A stretch of 64,000 bases of DNA, taken from positions 2,170,001 to 2,234,000 of the forward strand of contig OY755172.1 in assembly GCA_963576735.1 (NCBI GenBank). Reading direction: 5' to 3'. A model generated the notes under the pieces. It did no database searches. It was not told the DNA's origin and saw nothing but the letters and a program-made list of their open reading frames with translations. Position 1 is the first letter of the stretch. Each line of letters begins with the position of its first letter. Made by a program: the position numbers and the translations under genes. The DNA is from Bedellia somnulentella (lineage: Eukaryota; Arthropoda; Insecta; Lepidoptera; Bedelliidae). Positions 1-11,887 of this stretch are shown here, one piece after another.

Positions 1-152
1 TTTCGTCTCCAACCACGTCGCCTCTTAGGTACACCCACCGGAAGAAATGGGGTAGTGCTATTCTAAGCCGACACTACACAGCAGATTTCTAATTCTTTAG
101 CTCTGGTTACCCCTTCTAGGGATTTATAGCCGTGAGTATATGTATGTATGTA
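1..152 (+). repeat. SINE-A copy, 5' half inverted
   Basis: Positions 1-82 read as the antisense 5' head of SINE-A (ending ctaagccgacactacacagc). Positions 83-152 read as the sense 3' tail (tagccgtgagtatatgtatg). The SINE 5' end faces the junction, as expected from twin-primed reverse transcription. The antisense part also lacks about 40 bp between the gtctccaacc word and the gtcgcctctta word. The left edge is cut by the window. Confidence 0.8.
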
Positions 153-560
153 AAATTTTCGTGATCTTTAATAGTTTTCGGCTAATCTGTGAATGGGAGT
201 AGGCAACCCTAGTAACCAATACTGAGAAAAAGGTTTTCCCGTTTACGATAACAATAGATAGAAAGACTTAAAATGTAACTTGTATTAATATATGCAAAGA
301 ACTGTAAAGAAAGCGGCGCGTAAATGAATTGAATCGTTTACTGTATTTATTGTTTGAGATTCAATGAATGGGAATTGGAGTTTACTGTTTTATTCCATAA
401 AAGGATCCGAATATAGACAAGATACTCAAACACATTAATAAATAGTTAAATTAGCTAGCTTTCAGAAGGTTTGGTAGTGTAAGTAAATGATATAAAACAG
501 ATAGTATAAGTAAGGTATGCAATAGAAGAAATACGTTACATTAGAAAAATTAATTGTAAA
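153..560. other. AT-rich spacer, nothing recognised
   Basis: No open frame of note, splice-bounded exon or known repeat was seen in this stretch. Confidence 0.5.
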
Positions 561-599
561 AAGATGTATAAACTAACTTCTTTTAAAAAAAGAAGACTA

Positions 600-674
600 A
601 ACAGTAGAAGATCTATATGTACTTTTGTCTTTTGATTTTCGGATATTTTTACCGCGTGTTATTACAATATTATT
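600..674 (+). repeat. Left half of an older interrupted repeat (family R)
   Basis: The sequence matches the palindromic copy near 18985-19110: ttttgattttcggatat, then a cgcgt-ttatta word. Its continuation (attttattaaagcccgtcg) is found only at 10136, so a 9.46-kb block has split this repeat copy. Confidence 0.7.
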
Positions 675-940
675 ATGTCATGATTCTTGTTAAAATATAT
701 TGTAATGATTTCTTCGAAAAACATATATTATTAATTAATGTTGATTTTTAATATGAGAACCTTTTGTTAATCAGTTTTGTAAAGTGTTTCATCTCAACTT
801 CCGTTTTAAGCAACCAGTTTTGTAAAGTGTTTTGTAACTCAACTTCCGGTTGAAGTGACTGTTTTCGGTTTGACAAGTAATGGGTGGGGACGAGGACGGC
901 TGTTGAGGCGGGACATTATTTTTATTCATTCTATCGTTAG

Positions 941-1479
941 TAGAGGTGGGTAAGTACGTGGATTATCAAAACTGTAATGGTACTCAGTATTCTCGATCAA
1001 TAATGAGTACTGATACTGTGTATCAGTATTCAACAGTATTTTTAAAATTGTGTATTGGCGGAGGCGGATGGACACTCAATACAGTAAAGTATTGTATAAA
1101 ATAAACAGTATTGTGACGGATGATTCTAATATGAACCCTAAATTCAGTAGGTTTAAGTTCATAGTTCAATGCAGTACTGCATGCAGTATTATCAGTTTGA
1201 GTATTGTGTGACTGATGATTCTAATATGAACCCTATAGTCAGTCAGTTTAAGTTCACAGTTCAGTGCAATACTGCAGGCAGGCTAGTACTATTAGTTTGA
1301 ATACTGTTGGTTGAAGTCAGTCCAGTCAGTAGTTAAGTAAGTCCACGGTTCAGTTCAGTGCAGTTCCGCGATACTGAGTTCGCCCGATACTATGTTTTAG
1401 AAAGACACAGTACTGTACTTACAGTATTGTACTGAAACTGAGTATCGACACTCAGTACAGTTTGTACTATACACCGCTA
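941..1479. mobile_element. hAT-like non-autonomous transposon (MITE), 539 bp
   Basis: The element is flanked by 8-bp duplications atcgttag (933-940 and 1480-1487), the length typical of hAT transposons. Its ends form short inverted repeats: tagaggtgggta on the left, and tagcggtgtata when the right end is read in reverse. The paralogous site at 9992-9999 has a single atcgttag and no insert, which fixes both ends. The interior is rich in cagtactg-type words and contains a diverged tandem copy of about 95 bp around gatgattctaatatgaaccc. No transposase frame is present. Confidence 0.85.
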
Positions 1480-1561
1480 ATCGTTAGCAGAAGTGAAGTA
1501 AAGACGTTTAGTCAAAGTTACTGCCCGTAATTATAGTACAAATAGTTAATTGTTAGTTATA

Positions 1562-1598
1562 ATATATTTATATACGACCAAGTGGAAATAAAGTCAGT
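1562..1598 (+). promoter_or_regulatory. Possible core promoter in the left terminal repeat
   Basis: A TATA-like stretch (tatatttatata, starting near 1563) lies about 30 bp before TCAGT (1594-1598), the arthropod initiator word. The same arrangement occurs at 10075-10110. It fits an LTR promoter but is untested. Confidence 0.4.
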
Positions 1599-1755
1599 GT
1601 TCAAGAATTGGAGTATCATTATATTTCAGAAGTGGGTATGTACCAGATCTATTCAATAACTATATTATTATTTTATGTCGAATTTGCGAATATTGTGACA
1701 GTTTTTTTTTTGAAGAGGATAGATTACATTTATTTGTTTGATATACGCCTACTCA

Positions 1756-2312
1756 CACGACATGTATTTGATTGGGGCTACTCTCCGATAATACTTACTC
1801 ACACGACACGACATGCATTTGATTGGAGCTACTTTCCGATAATGCTTAGTCACACGACATGCATTCGATCGGGGCTACTCTCCGATAATGCTTACTTACA
1901 TGACACGACATGCATTTGATCGGGGCTACTCTCCGATAATGCTTACTTACATGACACGACATGCATTTGATCGGGGCTACTCTCCGATAATTGTTACTCA
2001 CACGACATGCATTCGATCGGGGCTACTTTCCGATAATGCTTACTCACACGACACGACATGCATTCGATCGAGGCTACTCTCCGATAATGCTTACTCACAC
2101 GACATGCATTTGATTGGGGCTACTCTCCGATAATACTTACTCACACGACATTCATTCGACCAGGGCTACTCTCCGATAATGCTTACTTTCACGGCATGTA
2201 TCAGATCAGGACTACTCTTTGATAATGTTTACTCCGATAATGCTTATTCACACGACATGCATTCGATCAAGGGTACTCTCTGATCATACTTACTCACACG
2301 ACATGCATATTA
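1756..2312. repeat. 46/51-bp minisatellite array
   Basis: About twelve tandem units occur, built around acgacatgcat, ggggctactctccgataatg and cttactcac. Units are 46 bp, or 51 bp when an extra acgac is present. The array starts about 130 bp after the left terminal repeat. The open frames crossing it are products of the repeat, not genes. Confidence 0.9.
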
Positions 2313-2356
2313 TACTACAATGACACTATCCTATATGCACATATATATTTTATGTC

Positions 2357-2668
2357 CTCAAAAAAAAAAAAAAAAAACAAAAAGCAATCTAACATTTGCC
2401 ATTGAAGCCTAGCCTGGGCTTTGAAGTTTGGGTATGTAGAAGCACCGTGACATTCGCAATTTGTACGGAAGTAATTTGAATTTAGAATAGAATGGAATAG
2501 CACTTTGTTGCACATCAAACACAAATTTACAAAAGTAATAATATGATCAAAACAGTTGGCGGTCTTATCGCTAAAAGCGATCTCTTCCAGACAACCTTTG
2601 GAAGGTGAGATTGATAAATTAATTATTTGGGTAGATGCACAAAACAAGGCCAAAAAAAAAAAAAAAAA
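2357..2668 (-). repeat. Retroposed SINE-like fragment between A-runs
   Basis: The fragment lies between two long A-runs on the plus strand. Read on the minus strand it contains ctggaagagatcgcttttag and cgataagaccgcc, words common in the tails of lepidopteran SINEs and LINEs. A 112-codon open frame through it ends in a poly-phenylalanine run from the T-tract and is not considered a gene. Confidence 0.5.
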
Positions 2669-3179
2669 AACATAATTGGATATTAAGCTTACTTAAAACT
2701 AACTTATTTAATTTAAATAACAATACAAATATTACATATTACAAAACAATATAGATATGTAACGAATATGAACACATACATAAATAACTACATACTATTA
2801 TGTATACAAGCAATACAAATACCTAAATAAAATACACATATACGTTTTAGAATTTACCTGTGTTTTAAACTATTTTACCGTCAAGAAATGTTAAGGATTT
2901 CGCGTTGTGCATTGGAGTTAAAATTAATCACAGACTAGATTTGATTCGATAACGTAAGACAGTATCTGTTTTCATTTCATTTAGTCTAGAATCTCGTTTA
3001 TTTTATTTAAAATTATTTACAATGTTGATAAAACATTACGCAGTTGAAATATGATTTTGTAATCTATTTTAACATTGTAAAACTTTATGACTAAAATTTG
3101 AGTGGTTTTTACATATTTGATATAAAGTGAGATTGAGTTATTGAAATTATTTTACACTACCTGCATATCGTGACATGTG

Positions 3180-4515
3180 ATGTAATGAACTATGTGTGAT
3201 GACTGGATTATTGGACTGAGTGAACTATGTATGTTTCGCTAGATTATTGGACTGAGTGAACTATGCATTTTCACTGGATTATTGGACTGAGTGATATGTA
3301 TTTTCACTGGATTATTGGACTGAGTGAACTATGCATTTTCACTGGATTATTGGACTGAGTGAACTATGTATTTTCACTGGATTATTGGACTGAGTGAACT
3401 AGGTATTTTCACTGGATTATTGGACTGAGTGAACTATGTATGTTTCGTTAGATTATTGGACTGAGTGAACTATGCATTTTCACTGGATTATTGGACTGAG
3501 TGAACTATTTATTTTCACTGGATTATTGGACTGAGTGAACTATGCATTTTCACTGGATTATTGGACTGAGTGATATGTATTTTCACTGGATTATTGGACT
3601 GAGTGAACTATGCATTTTCACTGGATTATTGGACTGAGTGAACTATGTATTTTCACTGGATTATTGGACTGAGTGATATGTATTTTCACTGGATTATTGG
3701 ACTGAGTGAACTATGCATTTTCACTGGATTATTGGACTGAGTGAACTATGCATTTTCACTGGATTATTGGACTGAGTGATATGTATTTTCACTGGATTAT
3801 TGGACTGAGTGAACTATATATTTTCACTGGATTATTGGACTGAGTGATATGTATTTTCACTGGATTATTGGACTGAGTGATATGTATTTTCACTGGATTA
3901 TTGGACTGAGTGAACTATATATTTTCACTGGATTATTGGACTGAGCGAACTATGTATTTTACTGGATTATTGGACTGAGTGAACTATGCATTCCCACTGG
4001 ATTATTGGACTGAGTGAACCATGTATGTTTCGCTAGATTATTGGACTTAGTGAACTGTGTATTTTCAATGAATTATGGGACTGAATGGACTATGTATATT
4101 CGCTGGATTATGGGACTGAATGGACTATGTATATTCACTGGATTATGGGACTGAATGGACTGTTTATGTTTACTACATTATGGGAATGAATGGACTGTGT
4201 ATGTAAACTGGATTTATTGGATTAAATGAATTGTGTATGTACAATGGATTATGGGACTGAATGGACTATGTATATTCACTGGATTTTGGGACTGAATGGA
4301 CTATGTATATTCACTGGATTATGGGACTGAATGGACTGTTTATGATTACTACATTATGGGAATGAATGAACTGTGTATGTTAACTGGATTATTAGAATGA
4401 ATGGACTGTGTATGTAAACTGGATTATTGGATTAAATGAACTGTGTATGTTCACTGGATTATGGGACTGAATGAATTGTGTATATTTATTCGATTATGGA
4501 ACAGAGTTGTCCGTG
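3180..4515. repeat. 35-bp minisatellite array with 33-bp variants
   Basis: Roughly 38 units of actggattattggactgagt plus gaactatgcattttc are arranged head to tail. Interspersed 33-bp units carry gatatgtattttc instead. After about 4060 the units shift to an older type (actggattatgggactgaat plus ggactatgtatattc) and become irregular. The homogeneous core with diverged edges is typical of arrays kept alike by unequal exchange. Confidence 0.95.
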
Positions 4516-4879
4516 TATTTTCACATTAATAAATAAAACTGAATAAACTTGCTATGTTAACCTGATTAAACTGGACTTGACCAAAGTAAGAGTTAATGAA
4601 ATTAGGATGTTGTACTATCTGAATTTTGACTTATGGGTCAGACATCTATTCAGAGGATCTAGAATTCCAGATATGTGACCCCACGAGGATAACGAGGGAA
4701 CTCCTTCAGGAACTCCCCCGAAAAATTAATTGAAGAGGAAAAGAAGAAGAAGATCTCCTTCTACATCTTCTAGTGAAGGGGATAGAATGCTGCATAAGGC
4801 GCGAATGATATCAAGCCGTTAGAGTGCTGATGATGTGCTACTAGCAAGTTTCAAAGGAGAATAAAACACTTTAAAAAAA

Positions 4880-5990
4880 AATCACTGATACCTACTGATA
4901 CAAGCTTTTTGTTCAGCAATGAATGGTTATTTTTAACGAATGCACTAGCAAATTCTATCCAAATTTCATCAATTTGGTGGCCAGCATCGACTATGTGGGA
5001 GGGTACATTGATATAGCTAACTAAATTAGATTCGACCGGTTGCCCTTTTCTAAAACCGTGTTGTGATGATGTACTTAATATGTAATGCTTTTAATTTTGT
5101 AGTAATGAGGCAGATTATTTTCATTTAAATAGAAAGAGAAACAAGGAAGAAGAAAAACGGGTCTATGGTTTGATACAACAGATAAAACACCTTTCTTGAC
5201 AATAGGGATAAATCGTGCTCTTTTCCATTAATTAAAAAAAACTGCCCGTCTCGTAGAGAACGATTGAATATAATACAGATAGGGAAAGAGAAATATTTTG
5301 CACAATTTACGAAGAGAGGGTGGATGCCGTCTGTACCAGCATATTGATAAATGTTGAACTTACGTATGTACTTACTAATTTCATTTACGGTGATAAAAAT
5401 ATTTGTATTGTTTGTGACGTATGAAGATGACAAACTGTTCAAAATTGGATCATTATTATCAATATTTTTATTATTCTAATTGGAGCAATGGGTTGCAAAT
5501 AGGCTAGTATTTTTTTGTGCATTAGATCCAGTCTCATTATTAAGATGTATCTCAGCTGAAATTGATAAAGAACCTTTACGTCTTTAAAAAAAAATATCTA
5601 AAAGGAATTTGAATGAGTTTTGATTTATGATTCAAGTATATTTTATAATCTCTATAGCACTTATCCATAAGTTTGTGGCATCTATTACGTATAATATCGT
5701 ATTCAAGTTTATCTGTAGGATTTTATATTTATAACATCTACTTCGAATCTTGTTTACTCAGTGAAAACCCGGATCAGTGTAAACTATACCACGAGGATAC
5801 TTTGATATCTTTCTGCTCCGTTTAGTAACAAATTCATCATGACTGAATGTAAAGTATCATTAAGTAAATTTACCATACTATGAATACTTTCAAGGAGAGT
5901 AAGGTGTCCCAATCTATTGTAATTAATTCTAAATTTATTTTATCATAGTCAGCCTTGAAAGTATTTGACAAGAAATAAGATTATATTATA
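4880..5990 (-). pseudogene. Decayed Jockey/CR1-type LINE fragment
   Basis: Read on the minus strand, the pieces follow the usual order of this LINE class: linker, then a reverse transcriptase start resembling AGTDGIHP (about 5330), then a block resembling QHGFRKGQPVES (about 5050). Frameshifts and stops break the frame throughout. No 3' end is visible. Confidence 0.6.
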
Positions 5991-8040
5991 GAAAAGAATC
6001 AACCTTCTGCTTATCTAACCAGATATAATTCTAATTGGTCTCCTGCTACTCAGTACAAGGATGGCGACTTAGTGATGATGATGATTGTGCGAAATAATTT
6101 TGTGAATGACGCGAAGAGTACCAAACTTCTTTCAAAATTTATTGGTTATTCTAAGATTTTGAAAGTTCTCGAGAACGATCGCGAAAGGGTTACTTAACTA
6201 CTTACTGACCATAGATAAAAAAACTTTAGATAGGTCATTTTCGAGGAAAATCGGCGCTTACGAGTATCACCGATTGCGGCAGATGAACGCACACCACTCG
6301 AAATATATCCAAACAACACACCAAGAAATACATTTGAAATGTAAGCGAGATAGCACATCTTAAAGCAAGCGCTTAAAAGAGATAAATATATTTTCTCTGT
6401 ACCGTCGTGAAATATGACACTAAGACAACCGTTTGACTAAGAGTAATTAAGACCTATATGCACGATTTATTATAAATAATTTATAATTATAATTATTATA
6501 ATTAAAACGTTGTAAATTTATAATACTTACAAATGATAAGTAAGTTCATAATTTTAGTAGTTTTTCTACTTTAGTTTGTGCTAAATCTCATCATACACGG
6601 CGGCATTCTCGATTATTTTGATAAAAGAACACGCCAAAACAGGTGAACGATTGCGACGGCAGCTAGTGCGTGACTGAAGTCAGATGAGCCATTTAGCCAG
6701 TCTTTAAAGTGCCACTTATGAGCGCGCATGCCGTATCTACGGTTTTTTTATTAGTAAAACTATTTTTACTGACGGTCCAGGTTTTTGCTTAAAGAGGTAA
6801 GCATTACGGTTCTGTCATTGCCTTGGATAGAATTAGACCGTGTGTATAAAAGTCTTAGAGGTTCAGAATAGCGATCCTAGTAGTTCAGATACTTGCAGTG
6901 ACAGTGACAATGACTTATATAATACCCCTGCCAAACCTTGTTTGGTGTCTATTTAACAAGTTGAATAATTATATTATGTATTAAATATACATTAACTTAA
7001 TACTATATAAAACAGGCTATTTGACTAAGTTTTGAAAACTATCTTACGGTGTTAATTTGTTTATAAGGAGCCCTAGAAAAAAAACAAAATCTGTATTCAT
7101 TTTAGCTATTTTATTAAAAAAATCGAAAAAGAAAATGCAATATTCAAATGTGCCGCGAAAGCGCGACGACGAGATGTAATATGGCGGATGTAGCACAAAT
7201 GACGTCAATTCCGCAATAAACACCAATGAGCGAAGCGATACACAGACAGTTAATGTGCAATCTACGTCATTATAGAAACAGCCAATCACGGTCGTTTTTA
7301 GTCACGTGACAGTTGCATCAAAATTACTTATTTTAGAGGACGGATTTTGATGAAATAATGGAATATTTTTATCTCGCATTATTACATGTTGCTCCGGAAA
7401 AGAGGTATTAAGACTGGTGAAATAAAAGAAATGTATATTTTTGTTACAGTTAAATAGATTGTTCATAGTAAAACTTGTAAATATAATTCATTTTTTTTTA
7501 AACACTCGCGGTTTGTAGACATTATATTTAATAAAAGGGATTAACCAACAAAGATTTTTAAATCACTTTCGTGGTATGATTCTTAATTTAATGTTTCTTA
7601 AAATAAAATAATTATGATTAAAATAAGTAAGAAGTATTTGTAAAAAAATGTCGTAAACGTTTTAAATGTGCACACTTAAATAAGAAACAATTAGACCTAC
7701 AGCTTCATAAATTAATATTTAACAATTTCGTATGCGGCAGGTAGATACATCAGGAATTTTGATTTTATTTATATTTTTAGACAGGGATATTTTTAAATAG
7801 GGATAGGAATAATATTTATGAAAAAAAAAAGAGATGAATGAAATGAAGTCAAAAGTGAATATCTTAATTTAGTGACAAGAGTTTAAACTGTTACAAAACA
7901 GATCAATGTCATAAAATTCAGAGTTATACAAGTGCACAATTCACCAAAAATAAAATTATTGTAAGTATAGTATATAAAGCTTTATGATGCGGAGGGACAA
8001 ATAACTGTTTATTGCAAGGCATGTCTACTGTCTAGGTATC
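5991..8040. other. AT-rich interior of the LTR-type element, no gene seen
   Basis: No exon-like or transposon-protein-like frame was recognised. Short open frames around 7044-7289 show no domain and unnatural composition. Confidence 0.5.
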
Positions 8041-9040
8041 CTTAATAATATTTTTCTAAAGTTCTGCAGAGTCAACTAAACTATTGAATAATTTAAACAG
8101 GAAACGCAAGTCAAATTGCTTACGTCTATCTGGAAGAGTAGTTAGTTTAAGATTTGAGCGGGAATGGAGATAATAACCGTAGTAAGAATACCTATATTCC
8201 AATGTTTTTATAAACTTTTTCTGAACTCTTTCTATTCGTGAAATATGATAGGCGTAAAAGGGACTCCAGATAATACTAGCAAAGTCCAATATTGAGCGCA
8301 CAAAACAAAAGTAAAAAAATAATAACAAAATGTAAGTTTTTGAACGGTTTTGATATACGCAAAATAAACCCCAGTTATTCAATTTTTTTTTTTTACAATA
8401 TAATCGATATGACAAATAAAATATATTTTAGAATCCATTACAATCACCACACAGACAGGACAGGTTTGATCCAGGGTGGTGGTGTACAGCCTCAGATAGA
8501 GATGTGTGGGCTCCAAATTGTGAGGCCTTTGCCCAGCAGTGGGAAATGAATTAGGCTATAATAATAATATGATTACAAAGTCACGTATTGATGTTACTCT
8601 TTTGATTTATATATACCGTTCAAACTGTACTCATGTTCAATAAAGCTATGTTTTCTTGTAAATGTTATTACAATGCTTGTAAACGGTTCTTCAAATAAGA
8701 AATGATCCATCGAAGCAGATCCCCATGTATTCCTATATTTAATAATTTTATGGCCATGAAATAATGTATCTTATCAAACGCTTTAAAAAAAAAGTAGGTG
8801 TACATAACATTTACTTGTCGCCCTTTATCCATGGCATCTATGAGGTAGTCAGTGAAAGATAACATAGTGAATAGTGATTCGACCGAACGCCCCTTACAAA
8901 ATCCATGTTGAGAGGGAGAGATATGATTTGATGTAAAGCATTCATTATTAGCTGAAGACAATCTGTTCAAATATTTTTGCAAAAATGTTACGTTTGGATA
9001 TAGGTCGATATTGTGTAAAATCATTTATGATATAAATTTT
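8040..9040 (-). pseudogene. Jockey/CR1-type LINE remnant with an internal insertion
   Basis: On the minus strand, 9024-8668 gives reverse transcriptase core similarity (SPSQHGFCKGRSVESL, then a degraded FFFKAFDKIH where a YxDFSKAFD motif is expected). Positions 8600-8056 give the C-terminal part (SILDFASIIWSPFYAYH, then RIERVQKKFIKTLEYR). The same family occurs in better condition at 60990-61870. A different LINE tail (8455-8575) interrupts it, and much of the domain is missing. Confidence 0.75.
8455..8575 (+). repeat. LINE 3' tail fragment
   Basis: The words ggcctttgcccagcagtggg and ggctataataataatatg are the usual end of a widespread lepidopteran LINE tail (cagcagtggga... followed by short repeats). 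It is inserted in the Jockey-type remnant. Confidence 0.55.
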
Positions 9041-9111
9041 TGTAATCGGTGTTTTAGGCCTGTTTTCAGATAGACGGAAATGTTTCAAATTTAATTGACA
9101 AGTTGTGTATG

Positions 9112-9472
9112 TAAGCTTTTTGGTAAAATTATGATGATTTGCATGTATTGATCCAAAGTGAAATAACAGAAACTATATTCATAACAATTAAATTAGTGTA
9201 AGGTAGGTTCTTTCGACTATGAGAATATTTTATAATGTTAGTATTTAAGTTATTGATTTAAACAACAGAGTAATGTATTTGACTTCCTGTAAGATTCTTG
9301 GTGAAATTATGATGTTATGCATGTATTGATCCGAAGTGAGATGACTAAAACCATTGTTATTATGCTAAAATTTGTGTAAGGTAGATTGTTTACGACTATG
9401 AGAACATTTGTTAACGGTTGTAATTTAAGTTATTAATTTAAGTAACAGAGAAATGTATTTGACTTCCTTTGT
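9112..9472. repeat. Two-copy 178-bp tandem duplication
   Basis: The unit containing gcatgtattgatccaaagtg (9141) recurs as atgcatgtattgatccgaag 178 bp later. The copies share several further blocks (gtgtaaggtag, gactatgagaa, ttgacttcct) but have diverged. Confidence 0.8.
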
Positions 9473-9733
9473 TTAAATTGTTATAAAAGGCGGCCATTTT
9501 CTAGTATGTCATTATTGGTTATCGAGAGTTTGACTTAAAAATATGTCCGATTGAAATAAAAATTAAGGGCACCGAAACGTTCGTGGTTTCATTTCTGTAA
9601 GTCTCTTATATATATGTATGTAAGAATATAGTAATTAATATTTGTGCTAATGCTAAGATGAATTGAATGTAATGATTTCTTTTGCATTTTGTTTTTGAGT
9701 GCGCCAGGAGGCAGCACTCTGTAGGATGGCCGA

Positions 9734-10135
9734 ATGTCATGATTCTTGTTAAAATATATTGTAATGATTTCTTCGAAAAACATATATTATTAATTAATGT
9801 TGATTTTTAATATGAGAACCTTTTGTTAATCAGTTTTGTAAAGTGTTTCATCTCAACTTCCGTTTTAAGCAACCAGTTTTGTAAAGTGTTTTGTAACTCA
9901 ACTTCCGGTTGAAGTGACTGTTTTCGGTTTGACAAGTAATGGGTGGGGACGAGGACGGCTGTTGAGGCGGGACATTATTTTTATTCATTCTATCGTTAGC
10001 AGAAGTGAAGTAAAGACGTTTAGTCAAAGTTACTGCCCGTAATTATAGTACAAATAGTTAATTGTTAGTTATAATATATTTATATACGACCAAGTGGAAA
10101 TAAAGTCAGTGTTCAAGAATTGGAGTATCATTATA
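9734..10135 (+). repeat. Right 402-bp terminal direct repeat (uninterrupted)
   Basis: This intact partner of 675-1623 holds a single atcgttag at 9992-9999 where the left copy carries the hAT-like MITE. It is preceded by ggaggcagcactctgtagga and tggccga rather than a clear polypurine tract. Confidence 0.85.
10075..10110 (+). promoter_or_regulatory. Possible core promoter in the right terminal repeat
   Basis: tatatttatata is followed about 30 bp on by TCAGT (10106-10110), as in the left repeat. Confidence 0.4.
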
Positions 10136-10530
10136 ATTATTTTATTAAAGCCCGTCGTTTCGAAAACATTTCAGTTATCATGGTCACGGGAAGACTGAGG
10201 TGTTATTTGTCATTATACAGTACTATAAAATTATTAATACTAACTACCTTCACAAAATTTTAAGTTACATTTGCGTTTAATATTTGCTATGTACAAAAAG
10301 AGCTAATGTTATCTGGAGTCTTGCTAGTGTTCTTCCCTTGCTTAGTTGTGCTAATGATCGGGTTCCAAGCAGGTGGTAATTGCCAACCATCATCTCTATT
10401 GAAGTTTGGATGTTTCTTTATTTCAATAGATTCGCGTATCATTCTAGGTATAATAATTGTTTCAATTATAATGTGCAATCGTGAAAATCTTAGAAAATAC
10501 TATGTACTTTTGTCTGTCTGTCTGTTATTA
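10136..10530 (+). repeat. Right half of the interrupted repeat, family R
   Basis: attttattaaagcccgtcg continues the sequence cut off at 674. Further on, ttgtttcaattataatgtgc and aatcgtgaaaatcttagaa match the copy at 19095-19140. It ends in a tgtctgtctgtctg run. Confidence 0.65.
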
Positions 10531-11470
10531 TAAACTTAAAACAAAACTTAAGGTTTCTGTCTCAATACTTCCGTCAAGTGTGGGGTTGACCCGGGTCAAA
10601 AGTAATTTGAGAAGGTGAATGTCCTTTCATCACTTATGGTATCTTACGTCGTCGGGCAGTCACGTTTAACTATGCTATTTTTTAACCCAAATATGATTCT
10701 ACCGAGGCATGCAACAATGATAATGTGTATTAGTATTAGTTTGTACCATTTCCATTTTCCAAGAGATTTTTTCTTGTATTATGGTTACAAAAAACCAAGT
10801 GCAAGTCAGGCAAGATCATGAAAGGTTTCATAATTGCAGTAATGTTATTTAAATAAGCAAAGTTGCTTTGGATATAGACCCAAAAACAACTTGGTATTTT
10901 TAAAATGGGAGCCATTAGATTTTTCTTCTGGTTAAATTTTATACCTAGCTATATTATATCTAGAATTTCACTCTCTTGTTACAAGAGACAGACACAAGCA
11001 TACATTTTATCTGAATTATACTAAAACGGCATCAATTTGAAAGACGCAGGCTTATAATTACATGGCAAAAATTCATTTGTAGATATAATAAATCATAGTA
11101 AACTTGTCAATTTATATCACGAATTTCACGAAATCCTCGTTATTCTATAACAATAGAATGTTTATTTCCCGTTGGATTCCTATACGACTTGATAGATATA
11201 CGGGATTCTATGAATTGGCTATGACTCACTATGGATTTGGTCATTTTAGTATTCATAATGGGGCTTTCGCCGTGTCGCTTTAGCTTAGAATGCCTTTAGA
11301 AATTGGCCCTAGCTTAAAATAGCACTACCACCTGTCTGTGTTTCTACTTCTTTTATTTTGTACGTGTTTGTAAAGAATGTACGGATGATACATATGCTCA
11401 CGCCTTTAGTTTCTTTGTGGTGGGTTGAAACTATCTATTTCATATTTTTTTTAAACCAGGAAATAGTCAT
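10531..11470. other. AT-rich spacer, nothing recognised
   Basis: Short frames only. No repeat family was identified by eye. Confidence 0.4.
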
Positions 11471-11475
11471 ATTTT

Positions 11476-11548
11476 TGGATCGTACAAAGTGGCAATCGAT
11501 ATTCTCCGCCTACCCCAATGGGAACTTATGGCGTGTGTATATGTTATG
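11476..11548 (+). repeat. RTE LINE 3' tail fragment
   Basis: ggatcgtacaaagtggcaat, ctccgcctaccccaatggga and ggcgtgtgtatatg correspond to the last 70 bp of the full-length LINE at 17440-17513. Confidence 0.8.
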
Positions 11549-11887
11549 TCACGCTTTTGCACTATAATGTGCACATCAATCGCTTACATACATGTCGTTT
11601 TCCTCTTACTCGTCTCTGTGCTTATCTTTAGTATAAATAATTATTTTTGTTACAGATTACTAAAGATGAAAAAACTGTCAATGGAAATTCGGCAGCACAA
11701 AAGTAAATAACAAGCACACTTTTTGTAGAAGAACTGAACATTTTGGTAAGTATTTGAATATTATAAATATTTTGATACAGCCTTACTCGGGTTCTTTTGG
11801 TCACGAGTCTGGAAAGTACAATCTACTCCTAACTCAAGATTTTTGAGACGTATTTTACAAAACCGATTAATTAATCTACAGAATATT

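Larger units (their letters stand above)
675..1623 (+). repeat. Left 402-bp terminal direct repeat, split by a MITE
   Basis: It matches 9734-10135 base for base by eye outside the insertion: 949 bp minus 547 bp (539-bp element plus an 8-bp duplication) equals 402 bp. It contains the words caacttccggttgaagtgac and aagtggaaataaagtcagtg. An AATAAA lies near its 3' end, as in many LTRs. Confidence 0.85.
675..10135. mobile_element. Non-autonomous LTR-type element (LARD-like)
   Basis: Two 402-bp direct repeats (675-1623, interrupted by a MITE, and 9734-10135) bound about 8.1 kb with no gag, protease, reverse transcriptase or integrase frame on the plus strand. Both repeats appear identical once the MITE and its duplication are removed. 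The block is flanked by attatt on both sides (669-674 and 10136-10141), and removing it rejoins the two halves of family R. Canonical TG...CA ends can be placed at 676 and 10130. No clear primer-binding site or polypurine tract was seen, so LTR status is inferred. The interior carries two tandem arrays and decayed antisense LINE fragments. A large direct duplication by another route is the alternative. Confidence 0.6.

Noticed and set aside
1608..2133. Open frames with repeated HDTTCIRSGLLSDNAY-like peptide
   Set aside because: They arise from the 46/51-bp tandem repeat and show no independent sign of coding.
2315..2653. 112-codon minus-strand frame
   Set aside because: It lies inside a retroposed fragment between A-runs and ends in poly-phenylalanine from the T-tract.
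3180..4515. Regular 35-bp repeats resembling a CRISPR array
   Set aside because: The units are contiguous, with no unique spacers, and the context is eukaryotic. It is a minisatellite.
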